Shown: positions 35,236-44,837 of the stretch, piece after piece
How positions within the stretch are numbered: the first letter of the stretch is position 1
Layout: every line of letters starts with the position of its first letter
Assembly (NCBI RefSeq): GCF_030348945.1
Contig: NZ_JAUCEN010000002.1
Span: forward strand, 3,286,001 to 3,350,000
Length of the DNA stretch: 64,000 nucleotides
Direction: 5' to 3'
Source of the DNA: Peribacillus sp. ACCC06369
Lineage (GTDB): Bacteria; Bacillota; Bacilli; Bacillales; DSM-1321
Notes under the pieces: generated by a model
Database searches by the model: none
What the model was told of the DNA's origin: nothing
What the model saw: the letters and a program-made list of their open reading frames with translations, nothing else
Made by a program: the position numbers and the translations under genes

Positions 35236-36420
35236 TTATGCCATTTTTGATGTAACGAATGAATGGATTCTTTCAACGGCTGCTTCCAGCAATTCCAATG
35301 AAGTTGCATAAGAGAGTCTGATGTTATCAGGTGCACCAAATCCTGAACCTGGAATAACAGCCACTTGTGCTTCCTCCAGCAATGCAGTCGTAAACTCTTC
35401 GACATTGCTGTAACCCGTTAATTCAACTGCACGTTTAACGTTCGGGAATAAGTAAAATGCCCCTTGTGGTTTAATGCAGCTAATGCCCGGAATCTCAACC
35501 AATTTATCATATATCTTATTCAAACGGCCTTCAAATGCCTGACGCATTTCTTCCACAGGCTCCTGCGAACCTTCATAAGCAGCAATCGCTCCATATTGAG
35601 CGGTTGTCGTAGGGTTGGATGTGCTATGGCTAGCAAGGTTCGTCATTGCCTTAATGATGGACTCTTCACCGACTGCATAACCAATTCTCCAGCCAGTCAT
35701 CGAATGGGATTTAGATACACCATTGATGATGATCGTTTGCTTTTTCAATTCCGGTGAAATCTCTGCAATGGATGTATGTTCAGCATTTCCATAAACCAAC
35801 TTTTCGTAAATCTCGTCGGAAACGATCAAGATATCATGAGCTAGGCAAACTTCCCCGATAGCCGCTAGTTCTTCCCTGGAATAAAGCATGCCCGTTGGAT
35901 TGCTTGGCGAGTTGATGATAACAGCTTTGGTTTTTTCGGTAATCGCTTGTTCTAATTGTTCCTTAGTGATTTTATATTGGTTTTCTTCCGTTCCGACAAC
36001 ATAAACTGGCTTTCCGTCAGCAAGCTTGATTTGCTCAGGATAACTTACCCAATACGGTATCGGAACAATCACTTCATCTTCTTCATCCAGGATCGCTTGA
36101 AACAATGTGTAAAGTGCGTGCTTTGCACCAGAGCCAACTAAAATTTCAGAAGGTTTGTATTCCAGGCCTTGATCACGCTTCAATTTAGCTGCAATTGCTT
36201 CTTTTAGCTTCGGCAGACCAGCGGATGGCGTGTATTTTGTTTGACCTTCATTCATGGATTGAACGGCTGCATCTATAATATGTTGGGGCGTATTATAGTC
36301 TGGTTCACCTGCCCCCAAACCAATTATATCAAGACCTTGGGCCTTAAGTTCCTTTGCTTTTGCCGTGATGGCCAATGTTGTTGATGGGGTTAATGACTGA
36401 ACCCGGTTCGCTAATTTCAT
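35236..36420 (-). CDS. aspB: Aspartate aminotransferase AspB
   Basis: AspB is a PLP enzyme that interconverts aspartate/2-oxoglutarate and oxaloacetate/glutamate. The 394 residues have the class I (subgroup Ib) layout: GLGAGEPDYNTP (about 34-45), the substrate/cofactor region NSPSNPTG (about 170-177), SDEIYE (about 199-204), the Schiff-base lysine in NGVSKSHSMTGWRIGY (about 230-245) and the C-terminal Arg in NIRLSYA. It follows ypmA and ypmB as in B. subtilis, but asnS, usually next, is displaced by the hpa island. Confidence 0.93.
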   Translation of the reverse strand: MKLANRVQSLTPSTTLAITAKAKELKAQGLDIIGLGAGEPDYNTPQHIIDAAVQSMNEGQTKYTPSAGLPKLKEAIAAKLKRDQGLEYKPSEILVGSGAKHALYTLFQAILDEEDEVIVPIPYWVSYPEQIKLADGKPVYVVGTEENQYKITKEQLEQAITEKTKAVIINSPSNPTGMLYSREELAAIGEVCLAHDILIVSDEIYEKLVYGNAEHTSIAEISPELKKQTIIINGVSKSHSMTGWRIGYAVGEESIIKAMTNLASHSTSNPTTTAQYGAIAAYEGSQEPVEEMRQAFEGRLNKIYDKLVEIPGISCIKPQGAFYLFPNVKRAVELTGYSNVEEFTTALLEEAQVAVIPGSGFGAPDNIRLSYATSLELLEAAVERIHSFVTSKMA

Positions 36421-36439
36421 TGTAAATTAATCCTCCATT

Positions 36440-36916
36440 CTAAATGCTTCGATAATACTTAAGCCATTCCCCAGTTTTAAAATCGTAATAATCATAGTTA
36501 AAACGCTCTGATTCATCAAGATAAGTTACTTCCCAAAGCGGAACGTTCTTTTCCATGCCTAGCTTAACTGAAATGATTTTTTGGGGATTGAGCTTTTCAT
36601 TGACAATGCTTAAGATTTCTTTTTTTGATTTACCATCTTTATAGTTTTCCACTACTATTTCTTTCTTCTTGTCCTCAGGAAGCCAGACTATTTTTTTAGT
36701 CCCTTTTTCTCCCTTACCAATGATGACAGAGTATGAATCCTGCCCATTATAAAGGTAGAAATCTTCCATAGTCACAAGGCCGCCCTCTTCCTTCGCCTTT
36801 TTAAAAGCCTCATCACCAGCTTCTTTTTTAGGCTGCAACGCTTTAATATATGCCCCGCTGACAAATCCGATAAAACAAAGGACCAGGATAGAAGCAATAA
36901 TCAACCATTTTTTCAA
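36440..36916 (-). CDS. ypmB: YpmB, membrane-anchored PepSY-like protein
   Basis: This 158-residue protein has an N-terminal membrane anchor (about residues 4-25, LIIASILVLCFIGFVSGAYI) and an exported part with two PepSY/DUF5590-like repeats, including the tail DYYDFKTGEWLKYY. Length and location match B. subtilis YpmB. Function is unknown; PepSY domains are often linked to protease inhibition or cell-envelope roles. The start is a TTG at 36916 with GAGGG about 10 nt upstream. It lies between ypmA and aspB. Confidence 0.85.
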   Translation of the reverse strand: MKKWLIIASILVLCFIGFVSGAYIKALQPKKEAGDEAFKKAKEEGGLVTMEDFYLYNGQDSYSVIIGKGEKGTKKIVWLPEDKKKEIVVENYKDGKSKKEILSIVNEKLNPQKIISVKLGMEKNVPLWEVTYLDESERFNYDYYDFKTGEWLKYYRSI

Positions 36917-36934
36917 AGCTGCTTTTCCCTCTTT

Positions 36935-37105
36935 CTATGTACGATAAATTGTAAATATCGCTTTTTCTTGATCTTCGGAATCCAATGCCAGACCGAACAT
37001 TAAATCATCTTTTTTCAATGTTCGGTTCAAAGAATCCACAATTTTATACAGATCAGGAGAATGTTGCAACCTGACTGTTGAAATTACTTCAATTTTACTT
37101 TCCAT
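36935..37105 (-). CDS. ypmA: YpmA family protein (DUF4264), 56 residues
   Basis: A 56-residue reading frame starts at ATG 37105 after a GGAGGGG site and ends TAG. The product begins MESKIEVISTVRLQHSPDLY and includes NRTLKKDDLMFGLALD, matching the size and position of B. subtilis YpmA (56 residues), between dinG and ypmB. No function is established. An extended -10 promoter is visible upstream at 37183-37191. Confidence 0.85.
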   Translation of the reverse strand: MESKIEVISTVRLQHSPDLYKIVDSLNRTLKKDDLMFGLALDSEDQEKAIFTIYRT

Positions 37106-37182
37106 GAAAACGCCCCTCCATTTTTAAATATTGTCAACAACCACTGGTATGAAAAGGATTTGAAGGCTTTACCACCTTTCAC

Positions 37183-37191
37183 ATTATACCA
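37183..37191 (-). promoter_or_regulatory. Extended -10 promoter for ypmA-ypmB-aspB
   Basis: The minus strand reads TGGTATAAT (extended -10); no good -35 is seen. It lies about 80 nt upstream of ypmA. Confidence 0.5.
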
Positions 37192-37260
37192 GTTCATAAG
37201 TTATTTTTCTTTATAAATTGATAAAAATTCAATTGGATTAATGAATAATCTAAAGATTCT

Positions 37261-40041
37261 TTATATCCACTCTTCTATCATATCAGCCATTTCTATTATT
37301 GAGGCTTGATGCCAGTCGACTGCCGGAATGGCCTTTTGAAATTCGGGACCATATTTGGCAGTGACGATGCGGCGATCAAGAATAACCAAAATCCCTTTAT
37401 CTTCTGGAGTTCGTATAAGCCTGCCGAATCCTTGTCGGAACCTTAACAGGGCTTCAGGTAAAGAATACGCAGAAAAAGCATTACGCCCTTGCTTTTCGAG
37501 AAGTTGGCATTTTGCAGCTGTCACTGGTTCATCCGGAGGAGAAAAAGGCAGCCTGACAATGATTAAACAAGATAAATCCTCGCCTGGTATATCGACGCCT
37601 TCCCAAAGGCTGGTTGTCCCAAAAAGGACGGCTTTTTCGAAATTTTGGAAATTCCTGAGCAGCCTCATACGGCTTCCACCAGAAATCCCTTGTGCAAACA
37701 GGGTGAACTCATCCAGGACACCAGTGTCTTTAATGGAATGATACGTTGCCCGCAGCATCTCATGGGAGGTGAACAATACCATCATCCTGCCTTTAGCTGC
37801 CTGAGCGGCGGCAATAATATGGTTTGCTGCGGTTTCCGAGAATTCCTCCACCGTTAAGCAATTGATATCCGGTATATCATTTGGAACCACAACCTTTACG
37901 AGTTCCTTATAAGGAAAGGGCGAAGGAAAACTCGCTGTCTGAATAAGCTCATTCTCTAAACCGAGTTGTTCTTTAAAATAATTAAAAGAATCCTTCACCA
38001 CAAGGGTTGCTGATGTCATGATGACACTTTTTTGGCGCCCGAAATAGGAATCCCATAACCATTTACTTCCTGAAATTGGCTGAACCGTAAGAGTCACCCC
38101 GTGCTGAGGTGCTGAATTCGTATAATCAAGCCAATAAATATTTTCTTCATGAGGCTTAATGAAAAATTCATGTAGGGAGTCCCTGGTATCCTGCAAATGC
38201 CCAAGCAGCACTTCAATATCATTTAAGTAAAATAATGAATTTTTACCCAAGGGGGACTCTTTATTCAATAAAAGCGCCAATCTTTTCTCTAATTCCGTGA
38301 TGATATAACCTAACAAGTCAACCAATCGCTCAGCCACCAGGATCGCTTTACCCCATCTGCCATCATCTATTTTGAATGAAAGCCGTTTCGGACTCATGGA
38401 ACGGGAAAGTTTTTCCGCCTGACTGGAGATGTAATAAAAAAGCTGTTCGAATTCATAGGAAAAGTCACTAAGCTTTTGATCTAATTCATGCGAAGACTTC
38501 CCATCCGTCAGTCCATTATTTAAGAGTAACCTGTCCAATTTGTACAATAATTGCTTTTGATCTGATGTCCCTAGTCTATTCAAAACCGTCTTCACCGAAA
38601 TATAATTAAGCCTGCTCCCAAGCTGTTTAGATGCAGCCTGTTCCAAATGGTGTGCTTCATCGAGTATCAGATACCCTTTCTTGGGAATCAAAGCGTCTTC
38701 TGTAAGTAGATCCGTCATTAAAAATGAGTGATTAGTGATGATGATATCCGCCTTGGTCGCCGTTTTTTTTGCCCTTCCAAAAAAATCCAATTCTAGCCAA
38801 GGCTGTTTTAAACCGGCGTATGTAAGACCATCACTTTGCAGCCTATTCCAAAACAGTTGACCGCCGCTTGTGAGATTCAATTCATCTTTATCGCCTGTTA
38901 CGGTTTCCGTAAGCCAAACCAATATCTGCATTTTAGTTAATGCCGTTTCATAATTATCTTCCTTTTCACGCAATGCCCTTTCGAACTTTGCCAAGCTCAA
39001 ATAATTACTTCTTCCCTTTAACAAAACAGCTTGAAAGGTAAAAGGAAGGATTGACTTAAGCTTAGGGACTTCGTTTTGGAGAAGTTGATCCTGTAGCTGA
39101 AGCGTATACGTCGAAATGACGACCGGTTTTTGATGTTTTCTTGCAAAATAAACGGCTGGAAGCAGGTAGCCTATGGATTTTCCAATACCTGTCCCAGCTT
39201 CAATGATTGCATCTTGGCTGGATTCGAAGGAATGGTGAATCATGTTCATCATATCAAGCTGACCGCTTCTTGCTTCAAAAGCAGGGAATGCACTTTGGAG
39301 CATGGAGATTTTTCCCTCATCATCGAGCGGGAATTCTGACTCCGTGTCTTTATGGTCACTCTCTTCTTCGGCCTTTTTAAATGCAAGGCCCCTATAAGTT
39401 ATAAGATCTGGTGAATGGACTTCTGCTTTAGCAAGTTTGCTTGCTATGCAAGCATCTATCAATTCGGAAATTTCACTTTGTAAGGAATAAGATAATCGAT
39501 ATAATTGTTTAAGCGTCATCACCGGAAGATTCATCAGCTTTTTTTTCAATTCCAATAATAATAGAGCGGTGGCATATGCATCACTATCCGCTTGATGGGG
39601 CCTGGAATGATCTAGGTTTTCTTCTTTAGCCAGCTGGTGCAGCTTATATCCATCGGATGTTGGCTTTAATATTTTCGCTAATTCTACTGTATCAAGGGTG
39701 GAACCATAAAACGGCTCAAACCCACAGCGTACTAGTTCTTCCTGTAAAAAAGATAAGTCAAATAAAACATTATGGGCAACAAAACAAGCCCCTTCTATCA
39801 GCCGGGCAATATTTTCTGCGACATCTTCAAAGTCAGGTGCATTTTTTACCGTCTCGTTGCTTATTCCGGTCAATTCTTCAATAAACAAGGAAATTTCCTG
39901 TCCAGGGTGGATGAATGTCGAGTATTCATCCACAATTTGGTCATTTTCGATGACCACGCCAGCAAATTGAATAATTCTATCCCCTTTTTTCGGAGAATTC
40001 CCTGTTGTTTCCAAATCGACCACTACATATCGTTGCATCAT
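37261..40041 (-). CDS. dinG: DinG-type protein with DnaQ-like exonuclease domain
   Basis: This 926-residue protein joins a 3'-5' exonuclease domain (about 1-170: VDLETTG at 8-14, HNVLFDLSFL near 92-101, HQADSDAYAT near 148-157) to a superfamily 2 helicase-like domain. Walker A is AGTGIGKS (about 282-289) and the DEAH box is LDEAHHLE (about 459-466). The iron-sulfur cysteines of classical DinG/XPD are absent between these motifs, as in the Firmicute form, reported to act as an exonuclease rather than a helicase. It sits between panD and ypmA as in B. subtilis. Confidence 0.93.
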   Translation of the reverse strand: MMQRYVVVDLETTGNSPKKGDRIIQFAGVVIENDQIVDEYSTFIHPGQEISLFIEELTGISNETVKNAPDFEDVAENIARLIEGACFVAHNVLFDLSFLQEELVRCGFEPFYGSTLDTVELAKILKPTSDGYKLHQLAKEENLDHSRPHQADSDAYATALLLLELKKKLMNLPVMTLKQLYRLSYSLQSEISELIDACIASKLAKAEVHSPDLITYRGLAFKKAEEESDHKDTESEFPLDDEGKISMLQSAFPAFEARSGQLDMMNMIHHSFESSQDAIIEAGTGIGKSIGYLLPAVYFARKHQKPVVISTYTLQLQDQLLQNEVPKLKSILPFTFQAVLLKGRSNYLSLAKFERALREKEDNYETALTKMQILVWLTETVTGDKDELNLTSGGQLFWNRLQSDGLTYAGLKQPWLELDFFGRAKKTATKADIIITNHSFLMTDLLTEDALIPKKGYLILDEAHHLEQAASKQLGSRLNYISVKTVLNRLGTSDQKQLLYKLDRLLLNNGLTDGKSSHELDQKLSDFSYEFEQLFYYISSQAEKLSRSMSPKRLSFKIDDGRWGKAILVAERLVDLLGYIITELEKRLALLLNKESPLGKNSLFYLNDIEVLLGHLQDTRDSLHEFFIKPHEENIYWLDYTNSAPQHGVTLTVQPISGSKWLWDSYFGRQKSVIMTSATLVVKDSFNYFKEQLGLENELIQTASFPSPFPYKELVKVVVPNDIPDINCLTVEEFSETAANHIIAAAQAAKGRMMVLFTSHEMLRATYHSIKDTGVLDEFTLFAQGISGGSRMRLLRNFQNFEKAVLFGTTSLWEGVDIPGEDLSCLIIVRLPFSPPDEPVTAAKCQLLEKQGRNAFSAYSLPEALLRFRQGFGRLIRTPEDKGILVILDRRIVTAKYGPEFQKAIPAVDWHQASIIEMADMIEEWI

Positions 40042-40185
40042 GAATTGTACACCTCAAACTTCGCTTTCTCCACTTCCTGATGGAATTCTCTTATCTTTTT
40101 TATACCATAATAATCGTAATAAAGGAAACAAGCCGTTCATCATACCTATTCTAAAACCCGTTCCACCATTCATCATCCGCCGAAA

Positions 40186-40227
40186 AGGGCCGGCACCTGT
40201 GCATGATTCTGCACAAGTGCCGGCCCT
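40186..40227 (-). terminator. GC-rich terminator after panD
   Basis: A perfect 11-bp stem, AGGGCCGGCAC / GTGCCGGCCCT, with a second inner TGTGCA/TGCACA helix and a short TTTT tail on the minus strand closes the pan operon. Confidence 0.8.
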
Positions 40228-40231
40228 CCGC

Positions 40232-40615
40232 TTACATGATTGTAGCTGCAGGTTCTTTTGAAATCAGTTCAATGATTTTGTTATTTTCATCCATGATCGC
40301 AACTTTTGGTTGGTGATCTCCCAGTTTATCCTCAGCAACCATCACATAAGAAATGATTATCACGATATCATCCGGCTGCACCAGTCTTGCTGCCGCTCCG
40401 TTCAAACACACGACACCGCTCCCCCGTTCACCCGCAATCACATACGTTTCAAGTCGAGCACCATTATTATTATTCACGATGGTGACTTTTTCATTAGGCA
40501 GAATACCCACCGCATCGATTATGTCTTCATCAATTGTAATACTGCCAACATAGTTCAAATTAGCTTCAGTTACCCGTGCACGGTGGATTTTTCCATTCAT
40601 CATCGTTCGAAACAT
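40232..40615 (-). CDS. panD: Aspartate 1-decarboxylase PanD (proenzyme)
   Basis: PanD makes beta-alanine from aspartate for pantothenate. The 127-residue precursor self-cleaves at Gly24-Ser25, visible in NYVGSITID, to form the pyruvoyl cofactor; substrate residues occur in [14 protein letters not shown] and [12 protein letters not shown] 40615 aligns with the start of B. subtilis PanD; the GTG immediately before it is a possible alternative. It is the last gene of panBCD. Confidence 0.95.
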   Translation of the reverse strand: MFRTMMNGKIHRARVTEANLNYVGSITIDEDIIDAVGILPNEKVTIVNNNNGARLETYVIAGERGSGVVCLNGAAARLVQPDDIVIIISYVMVAEDKLGDHQPKVAIMDENNKIIELISKEPAATIM

Positions 40616-40640
40616 CACATTTCCCCCTGATCTTCATGAA

Positions 40641-41489
40641 TTATTCTACATTTAAAGTAATATTATCTATTAGCCTTGCATGCTTGAACTTAACGGCGAT
40701 TGCAATGATGACGTTTCCAGAAAGCATTTCAATTGGTTTAAGTTCCGGATATTGATAGATTTCAATATAGTCGATCACCCCATTTGTATGGGCACCAATA
40801 TGTTCACTTACCAGAGCCGTAACGGTTGCAGTATTTCTTTCACCTGATATAATCGCATCTTTGGCCTTTAATAAACTTTGGTACAGCTCATTAGCTTCCA
40901 TTCGTTCCCGATCTGATAGGTTAACATTTCGCGAGCTCTTCGCTAACCCATCTTCTTCTCGTACGGTATCTACAGCTACAAGCTGGATCGGGAAATTAAA
41001 ATCTTTGATCAATCCATCTATCACAGCGACTTGCTGGGCATCCTTCTTCCCGAAGTAAGCTCTATCAGGAAGGATGATATTGAAGAATTTCGTCAAGACC
41101 GTCGCTACACCATCAAAGTGTCCAGGCCTTTGTCTCCCGCATAAACAATCCGTCCTGCTTTGGACAACAACTTTGACTGATGGTTCTTCACCGTACATTT
41201 CGTGGACTGTTGGATAGAAGAGATAATCCACTCCGGCATTGGCTGCGACATTTTCATCCCGTTCCAAATCCCGTGGATATGTTTCAAAATCCTCATTTGG
41301 TCCAAATTGCAACGGATTAACAAATATACTCAATACCACAATATCATTTTCTTTGCGAGCCTTTTCCATTAGGGTTGCATGCCCCTCATGTAAAAAGCCC
41401 ATTGTCGCTACATAGCCAATGCTTTGGTGATTGCTTTTTTCCTCCCGGAGCGCCTTTTGCAAATCTGCTGCTGATGTAAAAGTTTTCAT
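40641..41489 (-). CDS. panC: Pantothenate synthetase PanC
   Basis: PanC condenses pantoate and beta-alanine with ATP to pantothenate. Its 282 residues show the nucleotidyltransferase HxGH in [11 protein letters not shown] (about 32-42), the pantoate-binding [12 protein letters not shown] (about 63-74), [13 protein letters not shown] (about 142-154) and the KMSKS-like KSSRNVNLS (about 185-193). Its start overlaps panB by 4 bp, indicating translational coupling. Confidence 0.95.
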   Translation of the reverse strand: MKTFTSAADLQKALREEKSNHQSIGYVATMGFLHEGHATLMEKARKENDIVVLSIFVNPLQFGPNEDFETYPRDLERDENVAANAGVDYLFYPTVHEMYGEEPSVKVVVQSRTDCLCGRQRPGHFDGVATVLTKFFNIILPDRAYFGKKDAQQVAVIDGLIKDFNFPIQLVAVDTVREEDGLAKSSRNVNLSDRERMEANELYQSLLKAKDAIISGERNTATVTALVSEHIGAHTNGVIDYIEIYQYPELKPIEMLSGNVIIAIAVKFKHARLIDNITLNVE

Positions 41490-42322
41490 CTTTTCCCTCC
41501 GTAAAGTTCTGTAAGCTGCTCTTCCTTCATCGTAAATGTATGTTCTTTCGACGGAAAATCTTTAGATTTCACTTCATTGACATACCTTGTTATCGATTGG
41601 CCAATCAGTTCATTCGCATCTCCATAAACTTTTACGAATTTTGCAACCCGATCTACCCCATACTTGATGACATCATGATAAACGAGGACTTGACCATCCG
41701 TGTCTGCACCTGCCCCAATTCCAATGGTAGGAATCCCCAGGTTCCTTGTGACGAGTTCCCCCACTTGATATGGTACACATTCAAACACTACTGCCATCGC
41801 ACCTGCCGCCTCACACTTTTTCGCATCTTCCACAAGCTGTGCTGCAGCTTCGGCGTCTTTTCCTTGCACTTTATATCCGCCCAGAACGCCGACTGATTGA
41901 GGAGTCAAGCCAAGATGGGCTACAACCGGGATGCCCGCCTTCGTCAATGCTGATATTTTATATACAACATCGTCTGCTCCCTCAAGCTTTATGGCATCCG
42001 CATGACCTTCCTGCATGATACGGGCTGCATTCTTAAGTGTTTCATCCATGGATAGGTGATAGCTCATAAAGGGCATATCAGTCACGACAAATGTATTTGG
42101 GGCCCCGCGTTTTACTGCTTTTGTATGATGGATCATGTCATTCACCGTAACAGGGATCGTAGAGTCATAACCCAAAACGACCATTCCTAAAGAATCACCG
42201 ACTAAAATCATGTCTACACCTGATTGTTCGGCTAACTTTGCCGACGGATAATCATAAGCCGTAAGCATGACAATTTTCTCTTGATTTTGTTTCATTTTCA
42301 AAAAATCTCCGGACAATTTCAT
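41486..42322 (-). CDS. panB: Ketopantoate hydroxymethyltransferase PanB
   Basis: PanB transfers a hydroxymethyl group from methylene-tetrahydrofolate to 2-oxoisovalerate. The 278-residue barrel has [18 protein letters not shown] near 21-38, the metal-binding Asp in VGDSLGMV (about 42-49), and HLGLTPQSV near 136-144. ATG 42322 follows GGAGGAAACGTA. It heads panBCD behind a leader of roughly 300 nt with strong secondary structure, including one hairpin that hides this very ribosome binding site. Confidence 0.95.
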   Translation of the reverse strand: MKLSGDFLKMKQNQEKIVMLTAYDYPSAKLAEQSGVDMILVGDSLGMVVLGYDSTIPVTVNDMIHHTKAVKRGAPNTFVVTDMPFMSYHLSMDETLKNAARIMQEGHADAIKLEGADDVVYKISALTKAGIPVVAHLGLTPQSVGVLGGYKVQGKDAEAAAQLVEDAKKCEAAGAMAVVFECVPYQVGELVTRNLGIPTIGIGAGADTDGQVLVYHDVIKYGVDRVAKFVKVYGDANELIGQSITRYVNEVKSKDFPSKEHTFTMKEEQLTELYGGKR

Positions 42323-42328
42323 TACGTT

Positions 42329-42348
42329 TCCTCCTTTTTGTTGGAGGA
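42329..42348 (-). promoter_or_regulatory. Hairpin masking the panB ribosome binding site
   Basis: In the RNA, UCCUCC pairs with GGAGGA across an 8-nt loop (AACAAAAA). GGAGGA is the panB Shine-Dalgarno sequence, so folding would limit translation. Confidence 0.5.
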
Positions 42349-42397
42349 GATGAAAACATCAGAGTAAACTGGTGTCTATACATTCATACGCAAAAAA

Positions 42398-42490
42398 GGA
42401 CTGACTAAAAAAGTATCTGTTTAGCTAAGAAAAATGGCTTAAAAAGCCAGATTTCGTTCAATAAACAGCACTTGTCATTTTAGTCAATCC
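42398..42490 (-). promoter_or_regulatory. Terminator-like structured element in the panB leader
   Basis: A 93-nt element has a 13-bp outer stem, GGATTGACTAAAA / TTTTAGTCAGTCC (one wobble), a middle stem CTGTTTA / TAAACAG and an inner hairpin GGCTT-TTT-AAGCC, followed at once by TTTTTTG. It has the form of an intrinsic terminator inside a leader, or of a small inserted palindromic element. The 42323-42665 gap holds no gene. Confidence 0.55.
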
Positions 42491-42630
42491 CTTTGTTCCA
42501 TCAGAAGTTTCATCCCTCCGTCCCAGTCCAATCTCTGGATCAAGGCAGATTTTCAAATAATTTGGTATTTATGGGGGTGCAGTTCACATGAGATACTGCC
42601 CACTTGCATTATATCAAGCCAATTTCAATA

Positions 42631-42659
42631 ATTCTATTTATTTTTCGCGGATTTGACAA
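42631..42659 (-). promoter_or_regulatory. Promoter of panBCD
   Basis: The -35 TTGTCA (42654-42659) and -10 TAGAAT (42631-42636) are spaced by 17 bp, directly after the birA stop. A second possible -10, TATAAT (42608-42613), has a poorer -35. Either gives a leader near 280-300 nt. Confidence 0.6.
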
Positions 42660-42665
42660 AAAAAT

Positions 42666-43646
42666 CTACTGAATTTCAATATCTGCAGAATAAATCGAAT
42701 GTACTTTTCCTTTTCCGTCTTCAAGTAGTAAAACACCTGAATCCGTTATGCCCAATGCTTTTCCGACAATCGTGTCATTGACGGTACTGGCTTTGATAAC
42801 CTGTCCAAGGCTGATCGCATAACTCTCCCATAGGTCCTTTATTGGCATGAAGCCTTGTTCTAAATAGAGTTCGTACAAGTTTTCCAGACGAAACAATGCT
42901 CGTTGAATGACCTTGGACCTTGAAACCGTCCCTCCATTTTCTATGAGAAGGGAAGACGCTTTTTCCTGCAGTTCTTCAGGAAAATCCTCCAATTGCTGGT
43001 TGATATTCATTCCAATTCCGATAATGACAGAATGGATTCTATCTGACTCCGCCTGCATCTCCGTCAGGATGCCCACCACTTTCTTGCGATTCACCAAAAT
43101 ATCATTCGGCCACTTTATTTGTGGCTTCAAATCAGTGGTATCCTCTATAGCCTGAGCCACGGCGACCGCGGCCAATAATGTAAGTTGTGGAGCCTCATGA
43201 ATCGGGATTTTCGGTCTTAGTATGAGACTCATCCATATGCCGCTGAATTTTGGGGAATGCCAAGATCTCATCAATCTTCCTTTTCCGGATAATTGTTCCT
43301 CGGCAACGACGAGGGTCCCCTCCTGAACGCCTTCATTTGCTAGTTGATGCGCAATTTTTTGAGTGGATTCCACAGTTTCCTGATAGTGGATCATTTTGCC
43401 GATCGTTTTTGTTTCCAAGCCAAGTTGTATTTCACTTTCTGACACTTTTTCCGGCGCTGATATGATCCGGTAGCCTTTTTTCCTAACGGCTTCAACATTA
43501 TAACCTTCACTGCGCAGGTCTTCTATATGCTTCCATACTGCCGTACGCGAACAACCAATATATTCTGCAATTTCCTGACCGGATATAAATGCACCATCCG
43601 CTTTTGAGAGGGCTTCCATCAACTTTGTTCTTAACTCAGATTGCAT
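42666..43646 (-). CDS. birA: Biotin-[acetyl-CoA carboxylase] ligase / biotin repressor BirA
   Basis: This bifunctional protein attaches biotin to biotin enzymes and represses biotin genes. Its 326 residues have an N-terminal winged helix (about 5-65; EYIGCSRTAVWKHIEDLRSEG) and the ligase domain with the biotinyl-AMP loop GKGRLMRSWHSP (about 123-134), the lysine motif KWPNDILVN (about 186-194) and a small C-terminal SH3-like domain (about 275-326). ATG 43646 is preferred over the GTG at 43658, which lies in the AGGTGG site. It overlaps cca by 16 bp. Confidence 0.94.
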   Translation of the reverse strand: MQSELRTKLMEALSKADGAFISGQEIAEYIGCSRTAVWKHIEDLRSEGYNVEAVRKKGYRIISAPEKVSESEIQLGLETKTIGKMIHYQETVESTQKIAHQLANEGVQEGTLVVAEEQLSGKGRLMRSWHSPKFSGIWMSLILRPKIPIHEAPQLTLLAAVAVAQAIEDTTDLKPQIKWPNDILVNRKKVVGILTEMQAESDRIHSVIIGIGMNINQQLEDFPEELQEKASSLLIENGGTVSRSKVIQRALFRLENLYELYLEQGFMPIKDLWESYAISLGQVIKASTVNDTIVGKALGITDSGVLLLEDGKGKVHSIYSADIEIQ

Positions 43647-44824
43647 TTCTCCAGCCACCTCTTTATTTCTTCTTTATCATTTCTTAATTCTTTATTCAAG
43701 ACAGCTTTCAATATTTTTTCCAAGTATTCTTTCACCCATGGACCTGGTTTCTCTTGTTGCCAATTCAATAAATCCGTCCCCGTTACGGCAAGATCCGACA
43801 TATGTTTAATAATGAGTTCATTGTAGCGTAGATGTGCATTCTCCTCTGCACGCGATACATTTCCCCCAGTCAGTGCTGCCCTGACTTTAGCAGCTTGTAC
43901 AGTTACGCCATGACCTGCCTGAAATACATCGATAGCTGAATTTTCAAAAGAGGGTTCTTTCTTTACTAGCTGTATGACACGTTGAACGTTTCTTATCGTT
44001 TTCAATGGCAGCTTCCATGCCCTTAATGCCTTTTCCATTTCCCGATCACTTGTATGAACCATGATTACTGACCATATTTCTGCCGCTTTAAGCTGATGAA
44101 GCGGAAGATTTAGTAATTTACTTAAATGCTCCTTCTTACTGGAGAATTGAGGCAGGTATCGATATAATCCGCTTTCTAGCAAGAGAGAGAGAGCCCTTAA
44201 CTTATTGGATCCGGCCAATAACTTTTCAAATTCAACCAGGATTCTTTCGACAGCGATTTCACTGATGATCTGGGCGTTTTCTTTAAGGGAATCAAAGGTT
44301 TCTTGATCCAGTTCAAAATCAAGTTGACTGACGAACCTTAATGCACGCATCATTCTCAAAGCATCCTCATGAAACCTTTCATGCGGGTTGCCAACCGTGA
44401 TGATCCTTTTTTCAGTCAAATCACGCTTTCCATTAAATGGATCGATAATGTTTCCGGACTTATCCATGGCCATTGCATTCATCGTGAAATCTCTTCTCCG
44501 TAAATCCTCAGTCAAAGAACGGACAAATTGCACAGAATCCGGTCTGCGGAAGTCCGAATACCCGCTTTCCGTTCTAAACGTCGTAATTTCGTATGTACCC
44601 GAATCCGTAATTACAAGGACTGTTCCATGGTCAATCCCGATATCAGCCGTTTTAGAAAAAATCAGTTTGATTTCCTGGGGTGTTGCGGAAGTAGCAATGT
44701 CCACATCGTTGATGGGCCTGCCGAGGATATAATCCCTTACTGAACCACCAACGAAATAGGCCTCGAATCCTGCTCCTTCAATCAATTCGAGAATGGGTAC
44801 TGATTTTAAGAATAACTGATCCAT
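43631..44824 (-). CDS. cca: CCA tRNA nucleotidyltransferase
   Basis: This enzyme adds or repairs the 3'-CCA of tRNAs. The 397 residues (the B. subtilis length) carry the class II features GGSVRD (about 28-33) and the catalytic DVD in NDVDIATSA (about 41-49), then RRRDFTMNAMA near 112-121 and the NTP-binding region ERFHEDALRMMRALRF (about 150-165). ATG 44824 follows GGGAGGGG; an in-frame start 60 bases upstream would overlap bshA. It lies 13 bp after bshA. Confidence 0.95.
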   Translation of the reverse strand: MDQLFLKSVPILELIEGAGFEAYFVGGSVRDYILGRPINDVDIATSATPQEIKLIFSKTADIGIDHGTVLVITDSGTYEITTFRTESGYSDFRRPDSVQFVRSLTEDLRRRDFTMNAMAMDKSGNIIDPFNGKRDLTEKRIITVGNPHERFHEDALRMMRALRFVSQLDFELDQETFDSLKENAQIISEIAVERILVEFEKLLAGSNKLRALSLLLESGLYRYLPQFSSKKEHLSKLLNLPLHQLKAAEIWSVIMVHTSDREMEKALRAWKLPLKTIRNVQRVIQLVKKEPSFENSAIDVFQAGHGVTVQAAKVRAALTGGNVSRAEENAHLRYNELIIKHMSDLAVTGTDLLNWQQEKPGPWVKEYLEKILKAVLNKELRNDKEEIKRWLEKCNLS

Positions 44825-44837
44825 CAGCATCCCCTCC

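Noticed and set aside
36540..36555. GAACGTTC sequence as a second SOS box
   Set aside because: It lies within the ypmB coding region, away from any promoter, and matches only the core.
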